Assembly (NCBI GenBank): GCA_035564555.1
Contig: DATMTS010000014.1
Coordinates: 1-64,000, forward strand
DNA length: 64,000 nucleotides
DNA from: DATMTS01 sp035564555
Lineage (GTDB): Bacteria > Actinomycetota > Actinomycetes > Actinomycetales > Microbacteriaceae
Reading direction: 5' to 3'
Shown: piece after piece, positions 1-9,158 of the stretch
How the letters are laid out: every line of letters begins with the position of its first letter
Position numbering within the stretch: position 1 is the stretch's first letter
The notes under the pieces: model-generated
What the model was told of the DNA's origin: nothing
Seen by the model: the letters and a program-made list of their open reading frames with translations, nothing else
Databases searched by the model: none
Translations under genes and position numbers: made by a program

Positions 1-1611
1 TCCGTGCCCTGCAAGCCCGGGATGCGGTCGCCGGTTGCAGCGCATTCCGATGCCGCGATGCCCAGCGGGGTGACGCCCGATTTCGCGCCTCCCGGAGTCG
101 CCGCGAATCCGTAGCCGGCGCCATCCTGCCACTGGCCGAGCGCATGCTCGAGTTGGGTCGCTGCCCATGCCTGCACGTCGGCAGTGCGGTGCGGCGTCTG
201 CGCGCGCGCCAGCCATAGCGGATGGGCCACATCGAGTACGTTGCAGGCGTTCTGTCTGCCCGACGCAAAATAGCGAGAGTCTCGTGCGTGATCGAGCACG
301 GTGTCGATCAGTCGTTCGGGGTGCGGGACCGGCAGGCCGAATTGGGCGAACGAGCCGCGGGTCAGCCGGTAGTAGCCGTTGACGACCTGCAGTCTTCCCG
401 CGGTCGGCGAGGGTGCGCCCCAGGTTCCCGTCCACTGATCGACGCGGGTGTGCAGCCATCCGAAGAGCGCCTCGAGCGAACCGGGCGCGCCCGGCTCGCC
501 GAGCATTCGGTTCCAGTGCGCCGCGGTCGCCCATGTGTCGATCCAGGCGCCTGCGGACCATGCGTGCGTGTCCCAGGGCAGGCGGTCGAGTCGATCGACC
601 AGCTGGTCCGGAGGCATGTCGTTGACAGCACGTATCGGATGCGCGAACGAGCTGCCGAGCAGATCGAGTGCGTAACCGACCGACATGGTAGGTCGAATCG
701 TCTGACCCGAAGGCGAGCGGCTCGCGCAGAACGTCCTGCCCAAGCGGCGGAACAAGGCCGCTCGTGGGATCCTGGGCGTCGCGCAGACGCCGTATCTGTT
801 CGGTGGCCGGAAGTTGGGGCGGTGCGCTGCCCAGCAGCAGCTGGGCGACCTCGATCGCGTCGCACTGCGCACGCACCGTGGGCCCTATGCCAGGGCGATC
901 GAGGAAGAGCTCGGGGGAAGCATCCGTACTCCACGATCGCTCAAGAACGTCTGCCGCCTGTGTTCGCACGCGTTCGCCGAACTGCGCCATCCGCACGGCC
1001 AGGCTCGTCGCTGGCGATGGCGGGCCGGTTACCCGCCGGCCGCTCGGTTCACGTCGGTCACGGATGCGTTTGGCCGGGTTGCCGCCGACGATCGACCAGT
1101 CGGGCACGTCCTTCGTGACCACTGCACCCGCGGCAATCACACTGTGCGGGCCGATCGAGACGCCGTCGAGGATGACGGCGTTCGAGCCGATCCAGACGTC
1201 GTCGCCGATCGTGATGCCGCGCGCGAAGGTGGGTTGCCGGAAGACGGGCCGGTCTGGCTCCATCGAGTGGTTGAACCCGAGGATCGACGTATGCGCACCG
1301 ATGCGCACCCCGTTGCCGAGCCTGACGTTGCCGCGCACGGTGGCGAACGGATTGATCGTCGTGTCGTCGCCTGCCGACACGTCGTGAGTGACATATGCGT
1401 ATGCGGCTATGTACGAGTTGCGACCGAGTCGGAGGCGCTCCGCGTCCACCATTGCGAGGCGAGAAACATAGGCGTTCTCGCCGAACATCGCGTCGAAGCG
1501 TTCGGTGAGTTCGGCCTGGTGCTCGAGTTGATGAGCTCGATCCTGCTGGGTCGCCCCGGTCGCGAACAGCCAGGGCGAGTGATCGAAGCGCGTGGCGCGT
1601 CCGTTGCACAT
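1..1611 (-). pseudogene. Hexapeptide-repeat acyltransferase with large C-terminal helical domain, frame-disrupted and cut by the window edge
   Basis: Read from ATG 1611 leftwards. Residues about 50-190 form a left-handed beta-helix acetyltransferase domain of the maltose/galactoside O-acetyltransferase type, with IGDDVWIGSNAVILDGVSIG and the closing IVGGNPAKRIRDR. After about 310 codons the frame changes. The downstream frame continues as a convincing W/H-rich helical protein (GYALDLLGSSFAHPIRAVND, later NVLDVAHPLWLARAQTPHRT) and runs off the left edge. The switch lies at 675-684, where CCGA is tandemly duplicated on the plus strand; removing one 4-bp copy restores a single frame (STYHVGYALDLLGS). 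The gene sits 141 bp after the permease and may belong to the same minus-strand transcript. The C-terminal domain is not identified; an alpha/alpha-toroid is a guess. The start is clear, but whether the gene is functional is not. Confidence 0.6.
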
Positions 1612-1751
1612 GGTTCCCAGCCTAGGCGGGTTGTCAGAGCCGGTCCCGGATCGAAGCACCATCACACCTTCACCCGAACGACGCCAGCCCGTCGGGCCGC
1701 GACGAGCTCCAGCGTACTCACAGAGCCGGGCGTGTTGCGCGACAAGGGCTG

Positions 1752-3413
1752 TCAGATGGAGATCTCCTTGTCTCGGTTGATCCGCAGGAAGATGAAGAGC
1801 GACAGCACTGTCATCACCGTGAGGATCGTGGAGAGGGCCGCCGCCACCCCGTACTGGCCGCGGATGACCTCCGTGTAGATCGAGATCGACAGCGTCTCCG
1901 TGTGGACCGTGTACAGGAAGATCGTCGCACTGAGCTCCGTGATGATCGCGACCCAGGTCAGAATCCCACCGGAGATCACGCCCGGCCCCATCATCGGAAT
2001 CGTCACTCGGAAGAACGTCTTCAGATGTGAGGCGCCGAGGCTGATCGACGCCTCTTCGACCGAGGGACTGATCTGGTACAGAATCGCCGAGCTCGACCGG
2101 ATCGTGTACGGCAGCCGACGCATGACCAGGGCGAGGATCATGATCACCGCCGTTCCGGTGAGAAGGAGCGGGGTGCGGTTGAAGCTCAGGAGGAATGCGA
2201 TGCCGATCACGAGTCCCGGCACGATGTACGGGACCATGGTGAGCGTATCGAGCGTGCCGGTGAGCGCGTTCCGGCGCCGCACCGAGACGTAGGCCACGAA
2301 CACCGCGATGATCACGACGCAGATCAGTGCAGTGATTCCGAGAACGAGGGTGTTCACGATCGCGTTCGAGCTCGTGGTGAACGCGGTCGTGAAGCTGTCG
2401 AGCGAGAAGCCCGGCACGAACACGCCGAACTTCGTCTTGACGAATGCCGTGTACACGACGTACGCCGTGGGGAGGATCGCAAGTGCGATGAACCCGTACA
2501 CGTAAGCGTGCCCGATGATGTTCTTCAGGCCATGCGCCTTCTTCGGCTGGATCGGCTGGAGCGCGCTCATCGAGAAGTTCTTGCGGCCGGCGAAGTACTT
2601 CTGGACGAGGAAGATGATCAAGGTCACGACGATGACGACCACGCTGATCGCCGCGGCGAGACCATCGTTCGTCCCGACCTCGCTCACGAACGAGTTGTAG
2701 ATGAGCACGGGGACGGTCTGGAAACCCTGCCCGATCAGCATCGGCGTGCCGAAGTCGGCCAGCGCCCTCATGAAGACGAGAAGGCCGCCGGACAGGATCG
2801 TCGGCAGGATCAGCGGTCCGATGATCTTGTACATCCGGCGGACTCCGGTCACCCCCATCGATTCCGAGGCTTCCAGGAGCGAGACGTCGATGGTGCGCCA
2901 CGCCCCCATCAGATACATGAATATGAGCGGGACGAGCTGGAGGGTCAGAACCAACACGATGCCTGGAAACCCGTAGATCGTGGGGACCTGGATGCGCAGC
3001 ACGTTGTGGGCGAAGTTGGTGATCACGCCATTCGTGCCGAGGAGAAGGATCCACGAGTACGCGCCGATGAACGGCGGCGACATCGACGAGATCAGGACCA
3101 GGATCTGGAGCGTGTTCTTTCCGCGGATCCGGATCGTCGTCATGAAGTATGCGAGCGGGAACGCGATCACGATCGCGAGCATCGTGACGCTCACCGTGAC
3201 GAGAAGACTGTTCCACAAAGCCCTCGCATAATAGGGCGTCGTGAAAAACTGCACGAAATATTGAACTGAGAACGAAGCCCCCGCCTGCCCGGTGAAGCTC
3301 TCGCCCAAGAGCCGGACGAGCGGATAGATGATGATGGCGATGTAGATCAGGAAGATCAGGCCGGCAGCGAAGAACCACACATCCGGCCTTCTTCCCTTAA
3401 TCAAGCTCCGCAT
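1752..3413 (-). CDS. ABC transporter permease, fused two-domain ferric-ion/phosphonate type
   Basis: A 553-residue integral membrane protein with about twelve hydrophobic segments, made of two BPD_transp_1 units in tandem. EAA-type loops are visible at ESMGVTGVRRMYKIIGPLILP and in the second half at EASISLGASHLKTFFRVTIP. This tandem layout is typical of FbpB/AfuB-like and 2-aminoethylphosphonate permeases, so the protein would form the whole channel alone. It overlaps the upstream ATPase gene by 17 bp, so translation is probably coupled. The substrate cannot be read from the sequence; ferric iron or a small anion are the family's usual cargoes. Confidence 0.88.
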   Translation of the reverse strand: MRSLIKGRRPDVWFFAAGLIFLIYIAIIIYPLVRLLGESFTGQAGASFSVQYFVQFFTTPYYARALWNSLLVTVSVTMLAIVIAFPLAYFMTTIRIRGKNTLQILVLISSMSPPFIGAYSWILLLGTNGVITNFAHNVLRIQVPTIYGFPGIVLVLTLQLVPLIFMYLMGAWRTIDVSLLEASESMGVTGVRRMYKIIGPLILPTILSGGLLVFMRALADFGTPMLIGQGFQTVPVLIYNSFVSEVGTNDGLAAAISVVVIVVTLIIFLVQKYFAGRKNFSMSALQPIQPKKAHGLKNIIGHAYVYGFIALAILPTAYVVYTAFVKTKFGVFVPGFSLDSFTTAFTTSSNAIVNTLVLGITALICVVIIAVFVAYVSVRRRNALTGTLDTLTMVPYIVPGLVIGIAFLLSFNRTPLLLTGTAVIMILALVMRRLPYTIRSSSAILYQISPSVEEASISLGASHLKTFFRVTIPMMGPGVISGGILTWVAIITELSATIFLYTVHTETLSISIYTEVIRGQYGVAAALSTILTVMTVLSLFIFLRINRDKEISI

Positions 3414-4530
3414 CGTTCATCACCCCCACCGTGATGCTCTGCTCGGTCGCCGCATCGAAGATGTTGAGCTTCGCCACCGCGACGGAAAGCCTGGCCTTCG
3501 TCTCGCGCCGCATGACGGTCTCGATGTCGGAGGCATCCACGAACTCGATGTGCTCGCCGGTGGCCAGTTCGCCGCGGTAGTGCGTGGTGGAGCCCAGGAA
3601 GGCGCTGTCGACGATCTTGGCTTCCATGCCGTCGCCCGCGGAAGACATGCCGACGCCATCGGAAGACACCGATAAGCACTCGGGCCGCAATGAGACGATC
3701 ACCTTGCCCGTCGGCGGCACCGTGTGAACAAGGTCGGTCACATCCAGCCGGTAGTCCGGAGCCAGGGCGAGCAGGACCCGGTCGCCGACGGACTCCAAGG
3801 TCCGTTCTAAGAAGTTGGCCTTGCCAATGAAGTCAGCCACGAACACGTTCGCGGGCCGATGGTAGATGTTGACCGGTGTTCCCGCATGTTGCACCCGGCC
3901 ATTGTTCATGACCGCGATCCGATCGGAGACCGCCATGGCTTCCTCTTGGTCGTGTGTGACGTAAACCGTGGTGATGCCGACACTGTGCTGGATGTCCTTG
4001 ATGACATCCCGCATCTCGACTCGGAGTTTGGCGTCCAGGTTCGAAAGCGGTTCGTCCATGAGCAGTACCGCGGGCTCGATCACGATCGCCCTGGCGAGAG
4101 CTATGCGCTGCTGCTGGCCGCCGGACATGTTGGCCGGAAGGCGATCCTTGAGCTGCGTGATGTGCACGGAATCGAGCACCTTGTCGACGCGTCGGGCAGC
4201 GTCAGCCTTGGGGACCTTCCCGTTGGCGAGGCCGAATCCGACGTTCTTCGCGACAGTCATCTGCGGGAACACCGCGTAGTTCTGGAAGACCATCCCGATG
4301 TTGCGGTCCTTAGGCGGCCGGTTGTTGATCACGTCGTCGTTGAAGGAGATGGTCCCCGCTTCGATGGTGTTGAACCCGGCGATCATCCGGAGCAGGGTGG
4401 TCTTGCCGCACCCCGAGGGGCCCAGGAGGGTGAAGAACTCACCCTCCTGGATGTGAAGCGACAGACCCGGGATGGTCGTGCTCTCGCCATGCTTCTTGAC
4501 GACGGCGTCGATCTTGATTGCGACACTCAT
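3397..4530 (-). CDS. ABC transporter ATP-binding protein (FbpC/PotA type)
   Basis: A 377-residue nucleotide-binding subunit. Walker A GPSGCGKTT is at about residues 37-45, the signature is MSGGQQQRIALARA, Walker B is LLMDEPLSNLDAKL and the switch histidine lies in YVTHDQEEAM. The C-terminal third is a TOBE-like regulatory domain (SLRPECLSV). It lies directly between the binding protein (17-bp gap) and the permease (17-bp overlap), so it is the obvious ATPase of this importer. A second, divergent ATPase of the same class is encoded at 5779-6894, which leaves two candidate motors for one permease. Confidence 0.9.
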   Translation of the reverse strand: MSVAIKIDAVVKKHGESTTIPGLSLHIQEGEFFTLLGPSGCGKTTLLRMIAGFNTIEAGTISFNDDVINNRPPKDRNIGMVFQNYAVFPQMTVAKNVGFGLANGKVPKADAARRVDKVLDSVHITQLKDRLPANMSGGQQQRIALARAIVIEPAVLLMDEPLSNLDAKLRVEMRDVIKDIQHSVGITTVYVTHDQEEAMAVSDRIAVMNNGRVQHAGTPVNIYHRPANVFVADFIGKANFLERTLESVGDRVLLALAPDYRLDVTDLVHTVPPTGKVIVSLRPECLSVSSDGVGMSSAGDGMEAKIVDSAFLGSTTHYRGELATGEHIEFVDASDIETVMRRETKARLSVAVAKLNIFDAATEQSITVGVMNDAELD

Positions 4531-4547
4531 GGTTGTTGCCGTACTTC

Positions 4548-5606
4548 CTACTGCGCCTGGGCGAAAAGCTGCTGGTACTTGGTGACGATCTCTGACTTGT
4601 GGGCCGCGACGTAGGCGGTGTCCTCCTGGATGACATGGATGTCGCTCAACGGGGTCATGTAGTTTCCCAGCTTCGCGTCCTCGCGCAGCGGGCGGTTGGT
4701 CAGCTTGCTCCCGAAGATGTCCTGGGCCTTCTTGGAGGTGACGAAGTCGACGAACTGTTTGGCCGATTTCAGGTTTTTCGCGCCCTGGATGATTTCAGTT
4801 CCGGAGGGCAGGTAGACCGCGCCCTCCGTCGGGTAGACGACCTTCACGGGCGAGCCCGCACGCACGTAGGTCGCGGAGGGGTCCTCGTATGTCAGACCCA
4901 CCGGGTATTCGCCGTCGGCCACGTCCTTGACGACCTCGGCAGAACTCGGGATGACCTTGCCGCTCACATTGCTGATGAGCGACCGCACGTAATTCCAGCC
5001 TGTGGCGGAGGTGTAGTTGCCGCCCATCGCCTTGAGCATGTTGGTCAACTGCGCGAACGCTGAGGACGACTGGGACGGGTCGCCAAAGGCGATGCGTCCC
5101 TTCAGCTTCGGGTTCAGCAGAGATTCGTAACCCGAGATCTTGATGTCGCCGATCTTCTCGGTGTTCACGAGCAGGTTGCTTCCGTCAGCGACGTAGGGGG
5201 TGATGACCCCGTCGACGTTCTTCCCGGCCGCGATCATGTCCTTATTGTTCGTCGAGGTGTACTTGGCCCAGAGCTTCTCATTCTGAACGGCCTGTGCCTC
5301 GCTGCCGCCGAAGAGCACGTCGCCGCCGGGGTTGCCTGCCTCCGACTGAATGCGCTGGTAGAGCTCGCCAGTGCCGGCGGTGACCAGTTGGACCTTGATG
5401 CCGGATTCTTTCTCGAAGACAGGGATGATGGCGTCGAGCATGTTCTGGTCGTTGGGCGTGTAGATGACGAGAGCGCCCGTGCTCTTGTCCTTCGCCGTCG
5501 AAGTGTCTTGTGAAGCGGAAGCGGATGTGGAACATCCGGCCAGCGTCGCTGCGACGGCCACCGTCAGGATGGCGCCGGCGGCGGTGCGATAGCGCGGTCG
5601 ATTCAT
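4548..5606 (-). CDS. Extracellular solute-binding lipoprotein of the iron/2-aminoethylphosphonate ABC importer
   Basis: The start is placed at ATG 5606, preceded by AAAGGAG, rather than at the longer upstream frame. This gives a clean lipoprotein signal (hydrophobic stretch then LAGC, Cys at about residue 25). The mature part is a class-II-like periplasmic binding fold (ALVIYTPNDQNMLDAIIPVF, later VKVVYPTEGAVYLPSGTEII), typical of Fe(III) and phosphonate binding proteins. It is followed after 17 bp by the ATPase and permease genes. The two-component system and second ATPase lie just upstream on the same strand, across a 172-bp gap with its own candidate operator. Confidence 0.9.
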   Translation of the reverse strand: MNRPRYRTAAGAILTVAVAATLAGCSTSASASQDTSTAKDKSTGALVIYTPNDQNMLDAIIPVFEKESGIKVQLVTAGTGELYQRIQSEAGNPGGDVLFGGSEAQAVQNEKLWAKYTSTNNKDMIAAGKNVDGVITPYVADGSNLLVNTEKIGDIKISGYESLLNPKLKGRIAFGDPSQSSSAFAQLTNMLKAMGGNYTSATGWNYVRSLISNVSGKVIPSSAEVVKDVADGEYPVGLTYEDPSATYVRAGSPVKVVYPTEGAVYLPSGTEIIQGAKNLKSAKQFVDFVTSKKAQDIFGSKLTNRPLREDAKLGNYMTPLSDIHVIQEDTAYVAAHKSEIVTKYQQLFAQAQ

Positions 5607-5717
5607 GCGGAGTACTCCTTTGTCTTGATGAAACGGGTTTCGCCGATCGACGAACATTGCTGTATTCGGGTGTTCGGCAAGGCGACAGTGTGCAGCCTGT
5701 CAGTTTCCGGGAGGGTC

Positions 5718-5741
5718 CCGGGTAACAGAGTTGTCACCCGG
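5718..5741. promoter_or_regulatory. Inverted repeat upstream of the binding-protein gene
   Basis: Arms CCGGGT and ACCCGG enclose a second inner pair ACA/TGT with single unpaired bases between, giving a near-perfect 24-bp dyad. It is centred about 125 bp before the lipoprotein start, in the only sizeable gap of this gene string. A response-regulator operator is the natural reading given the adjacent two-component genes; a weak hairpin terminating the second ATPase gene is the alternative, since no T-tract follows. Confidence 0.4.
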
Positions 5742-5778
5742 CCCACCTGTCGTCGGCCTGGCCGGATGCGGGTGCGTC

Positions 5779-6894
5779 TCAGCCGGGGAGCAGATACGCG
5801 AGAGGGGCGGTGATCGAGAGGTTGACGCGCGTGCCGGCGGGAAGGAGCGTTCCGGGATCCGGTCGGGGAACGGAGACGAGCACGACCCCGATGGCCGTGT
5901 CCACTCGATACTCGGCCGCGCCGCCGAAGTACATGGAGCTGATCACGATTCCGTCGCTGGACGACGTCGACTCGCTCACGAACACAGCTTCGGGTCGAAG
6001 CATCAGGACGCCCTGATGCTGGCCGGAAACGCTCGGATGCGCCGCCACGGTCAGCTCTTCACCGAACGGGCGGATTCGCGCTGTCGTGCGCGTGCCCGAC
6101 CCCTGCACGGTCGCCTGCACCGAAACCAAGCTCGCTCGGCCGATGAAGTCAGCCACGAACGCGTTGGCCGGCCGCAGATAGATGTCGGCGGGCGGCGCCA
6201 CCTGCACGATCCGACCCCGGTTCATGATCACGATGGTGTCCGAGAGGCTCATCGCCTCGGCCTGATCGTGAGTCACGTACACCGTCGTCGTACCGAGCTT
6301 TCGCTGGAGATCCTTGATCTCATGGCGCATCTGTTCGCGCAGCTTCGCGTCGAGATTCGAGAGCGGTTCGTCGAGAAGCATGACCTTCGGGCGCAGGACC
6401 ATCGCACGAGCAAGAGCGACCCGCTGCTGTTGCCCGCCCGACAACTGCCCCGGCATCCGGTCCTCGAACCCCGCCAGGTTCATGCTCGCGGCGGCGACAG
6501 CGGCGGCATCCTTGGCCATCGCGCCGCGACCCTTCTTGGTGCGCAGCCCATACTCGATGTTCTCGAACACTGTCAGGTGGGGGAACAGCGCGTAGTTCTG
6601 GAACACGATCGCCATCGGCCTTTTGCTCGCCGGGACCTGCGTGATGTCCTTGCCGTCGAGGAGGACACTGCCGCCCGTCGGCTCCTCGAGACCGGCGATC
6701 ACCCGCAACGTCGTCGTCTTGCCGCATCCGGAAGGTCCCAGAATTGTTACCAACCGTCCGTGGTCTATCGTCAAAGACACGTCGTCAACCGCGGGACCGG
6801 AAGAGTTCGGGTACGCCTTGACCAGATTGCGCAACCGAAGGTGACCGTTCGTCTGGATGTCGGCTGCGTCCGGCTGGGGGATGTGCGGCACCAC
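5779..6894 (-). CDS. Second ABC transporter ATP-binding protein, coupled to the response regulator
   Basis: A 371-residue ATPase with Walker A GPSGCGKTTT, signature LSGGQQQRVALARA, Walker B VMLLDEPLSNLDAKL, a YVTHDQAEAM switch and a C-terminal TOBE region. It starts at GTG 6894, and that G is also the last base of the TAG stop of the response regulator, so translation is coupled. It resembles the ATPase at 3397-4530 in layout but clearly differs in sequence. No second permease lies in the window, so it may share the fused permease, serve an unlinked one, or act as a regulatory ATPase with the two-component system. Which of these holds is not resolvable here. Confidence 0.87.
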   Translation of the reverse strand: MVPHIPQPDAADIQTNGHLRLRNLVKAYPNSSGPAVDDVSLTIDHGRLVTILGPSGCGKTTTLRVIAGLEEPTGGSVLLDGKDITQVPASKRPMAIVFQNYALFPHLTVFENIEYGLRTKKGRGAMAKDAAAVAAASMNLAGFEDRMPGQLSGGQQQRVALARAMVLRPKVMLLDEPLSNLDAKLREQMRHEIKDLQRKLGTTTVYVTHDQAEAMSLSDTIVIMNRGRIVQVAPPADIYLRPANAFVADFIGRASLVSVQATVQGSGTRTTARIRPFGEELTVAAHPSVSGQHQGVLMLRPEAVFVSESTSSSDGIVISSMYFGGAAEYRVDTAIGVVLVSVPRPDPGTLLPAGTRVNLSITAPLAYLLPG

Positions 6895-7610
6895 TATGAA
6901 GTCGGCTGACGATAACGCTCGGCGGGATTCGACCGCAGTCGATAGCCCTCGCCCCGGACGGTCTCGATGTGTCGGGCTCCGGCGGGTCCGAGCCTATGCC
7001 GCAGACGATAGACCGTGGACTTCACCAGTTCACGTCCGCCCAGCCAGTCTTCGGTCTCCCATGCGCGCCGAAGCAGTGAGCGCCACGACACGACGTTGTC
7101 GACCCGTTCGGCCAGGGGTACCAGCACCCGCCATTCGACGGTGGAGAGCGACACCGAGGCACCGGACACCTCCACCGATCGTGCCGGGATATCGATGGCG
7201 AGCCCGTCGAGGTCGATACGACGCGTGGGGAGTATCGCGCCCCGGCGCATCGCATTGTCGACTCTCGTGCCGAGCACCCTCGGATCGAAGGGCTTCGTGA
7301 CGTAATCGTCGGCGCCCGCCTGGAACCCGGCGATGATGTCTTCGGCTTCGCCGTGCGCGGTGACCATCAAGACAGGGACCTGGCTGATCCGCCGAATCTC
7401 CCGGCACACCTCCAGGCCGCCCAATCGCGGCATCGTGAGGTCTAGAAGCACCACATCGGGTTCGCGGGTACGGAACATCTCAAGCGCCTGCACGCCCGTT
7501 CGCGCAACGATCGAGTCGAACCCTCTGCGATCCAGGATGTATTCGACGATCATCGTCATTTGCGGTTCATCCTCGGCGATGAGGGCCAACGGCCTGTTGG
7601 GGGAGGTCAT
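6894..7610 (-). CDS. Response regulator, OmpR/PhoB family
   Basis: 238 residues. The N-terminal receiver has EDEP acidic residues, the phospho-acceptor in DVVLLDLTMPRLGG and a conserved K in DDYVTKPFD. The C-terminal winged-helix DNA-binding domain ends in the usual HIETVRGEGYRL. Its start overlaps the histidine kinase stop by 4 bp and its stop overlaps the following ABC ATPase start by 1 bp. Kinase, regulator and ATPase are therefore almost certainly co-translated, and the importer downstream is the likely target. Confidence 0.9.
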   Translation of the reverse strand: MTSPNRPLALIAEDEPQMTMIVEYILDRRGFDSIVARTGVQALEMFRTREPDVVLLDLTMPRLGGLEVCREIRRISQVPVLMVTAHGEAEDIIAGFQAGADDYVTKPFDPRVLGTRVDNAMRRGAILPTRRIDLDGLAIDIPARSVEVSGASVSLSTVEWRVLVPLAERVDNVVSWRSLLRRAWETEDWLGGRELVKSTVYRLRHRLGPAGARHIETVRGEGYRLRSNPAERYRQPTS

Positions 7611-8542
7611 GGCTGTCTTGGCAGGGTCATCATGATGGAGGTTCCTTCGTTCAACCGAGTATCCACGAGAATGCGCCCACCGTGCGCCTCGACGAGTTGC
7701 CGAGTGATGCTGAGGCCGAGGCCAGTGCCGTCTCCGAGCAGGTCGCCGGACTCGAACGGTTCGAACAGGCGCCGACGGTCGTCCTTCGACATGCCGTCGC
7801 CGTCGTCGAGGACCATCAGGACCGCAGCATTGCCGTTGTCCCGGACCCGAGCGATGATCATGCGGCCTTCCGCGGTGTGGCGCACAGCGTTCATCAGCAG
7901 GTTCGAGAGCGCCTGGCGGATCGCGCGCGGGTCCACCAGCAGGGGCGGGACGTATTGGGGAGCGTCGACGAAGAGAGTCTGCGACCGGTGGGATGCGACC
8001 GGCTTGATCGCTTCGACCACTTCACGGACGAGCTTGTTGAGGTCGGTCAACGTGGGATTCAACGAGAATTTGCCCGCATCGATTCGTGCCTGCACGAGGA
8101 GGTCGTCAGCGATCGACACGGCATGGTCCGCCTGCTGCAGAACCACTGTCATGAATTTGCGTTGATTGACGGTGAACGAGTCGTCGGTCTCTTGGATCAG
8201 TCGCGCCGCGGAGGCGATCATCGTGAGCGGGTTACGGATCTCGTGACTGACGGCGGCGATAACCCGAGACCGGTGCTCAGCCAGCTGTCGGGCTTCCCGG
8301 GATGCCGGACTTGCCGGATTGTGCAAGGCGGACCGCACCGTCCAGGCGCAGGCCAAACCGACGAGGGCGATGCCGATGACGGCCACCGGGAAAGCAATCA
8401 GCGAAAGCAGGGCAGTGCAGACGGCAAAAACCGTGCACAAGATGATCCCCGGCCAAGCCGGGATTCTGGCTGGGAAGGAGCGGCCTTGCGCGCGTCGTTC
8501 CGGTTGCGCAGGATCCATGAGGACAGATCCTAGCCTGGCCAT
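7607..8542 (-). CDS. Sensor histidine kinase with two short membrane helices and no extracellular domain
   Basis: Start taken at ATG 8542; ATG 8518 is also possible, and the longer upstream frame would overlap the divergent promoter region. Two hydrophobic helices are separated by only a few residues. They are followed directly by a HisKA domain (AVSHEIRNPLTM) and a HATPase_c domain with N box NLLMNAVRHT, G1 DDGDGMS and G2 GTGLGLSI. With no room for a periplasmic sensor, it belongs among intramembrane-type kinases that read membrane stress or a partner transporter. It overlaps the response regulator gene by 4 bp. Upstream of it, transcription diverges towards the SRPBCC gene. Confidence 0.88.
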   Translation of the reverse strand: MARLGSVLMDPAQPERRAQGRSFPARIPAWPGIILCTVFAVCTALLSLIAFPVAVIGIALVGLACAWTVRSALHNPASPASREARQLAEHRSRVIAAVSHEIRNPLTMIASAARLIQETDDSFTVNQRKFMTVVLQQADHAVSIADDLLVQARIDAGKFSLNPTLTDLNKLVREVVEAIKPVASHRSQTLFVDAPQYVPPLLVDPRAIRQALSNLLMNAVRHTAEGRMIIARVRDNGNAAVLMVLDDGDGMSKDDRRRLFEPFESGDLLGDGTGLGLSITRQLVEAHGGRILVDTRLNEGTSIMMTLPRQP

Positions 8543-8643
8543 CGGCAGTCCCCGGATCATGGTTGCCGGGGGGCTGGCCCGAGGACGGGACGCGCTCCTG
8601 GACGTCGTTCCCGGATCCTCCTGCGGCGGGTAGCATGCGTCGC

Positions 8644-9078
8644 ATGGTCGAACCACCTGCCGCGTCGATAACGATCGCGCACACATTCAACGCTCCCGTG
8701 AACGACGTGTGGCAGGCATGGACGGATCCGGAGATGGTGCGGCGTTGGTGGGGTTCGCATCCGAAGGGGGTAGTGACATCGGTCGCGCTGGATGTCCGAC
8801 GAGGTGGCCGTTTCGAGATCTCGTTTCAGGACCCGAGCGGCGAACAGCACACCTCCTACGGCGAATACCTGCGCGTCGAAGCCATCACCGAACTGGACTT
8901 CACCTGGTCCTGGCGCAACGAACAGAACCCGCCATCGCTGGTGACCGTGATCTTCGCAGCGGACGGGAGCGGCACGCGGATGCGTTTCGTGCACGGCCAG
9001 CTTCGCGGCGGGTCGGCCCACGATTACGCACAAGGCTGGCGACGCACCTTCGCGAAGCTTGACCGCGTTCTCAGCTGA
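8644..9078 (+). CDS. SRPBCC (AHSA1/activator of Hsp90 ATPase-like) protein
   Basis: About 144 residues beginning MVEPPAAS; ATG 8635 three codons earlier is equally possible. The sequence shows the family's START-like hydrophobic-cavity fold: HTFNAPVNDVWQAWTDPEMV near the N-terminus, then RWWGSHPKG, then GRFEISFQDPSG, and a long C-terminal helix. Members bind small hydrophobic ligands, and ligand or function are rarely known. The gene is monocistronic and divergent from the kinase gene. Confidence 0.82.
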   Translation: MVEPPAASITIAHTFNAPVNDVWQAWTDPEMVRRWWGSHPKGVVTSVALDVRRGGRFEISFQDPSGEQHTSYGEYLRVEAITELDFTWSWRNEQNPPSLVTVIFAADGSGTRMRFVHGQLRGGSAHDYAQGWRRTFAKLDRVLS

Positions 9079-9158
9079 TCCTCGGCACAAGGCTCGACTC
9101 GTCGATTCAGCGGCAACGTCGTCGTTGCCGCCGGGCTCCTGCTCTCCCGCCGGTGGCG

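Noticed and set aside
222..1118. A 298-codon plus-strand frame near the left edge
   Set aside because: It is the shadow of the frame-disrupted acyltransferase, which reads on the minus strand.
5731..6909. A 392-codon plus-strand frame opposite the second ABC ATPase
   Set aside because: Composition is the reverse of the ATPase gene; Walker motifs read only on the minus strand.
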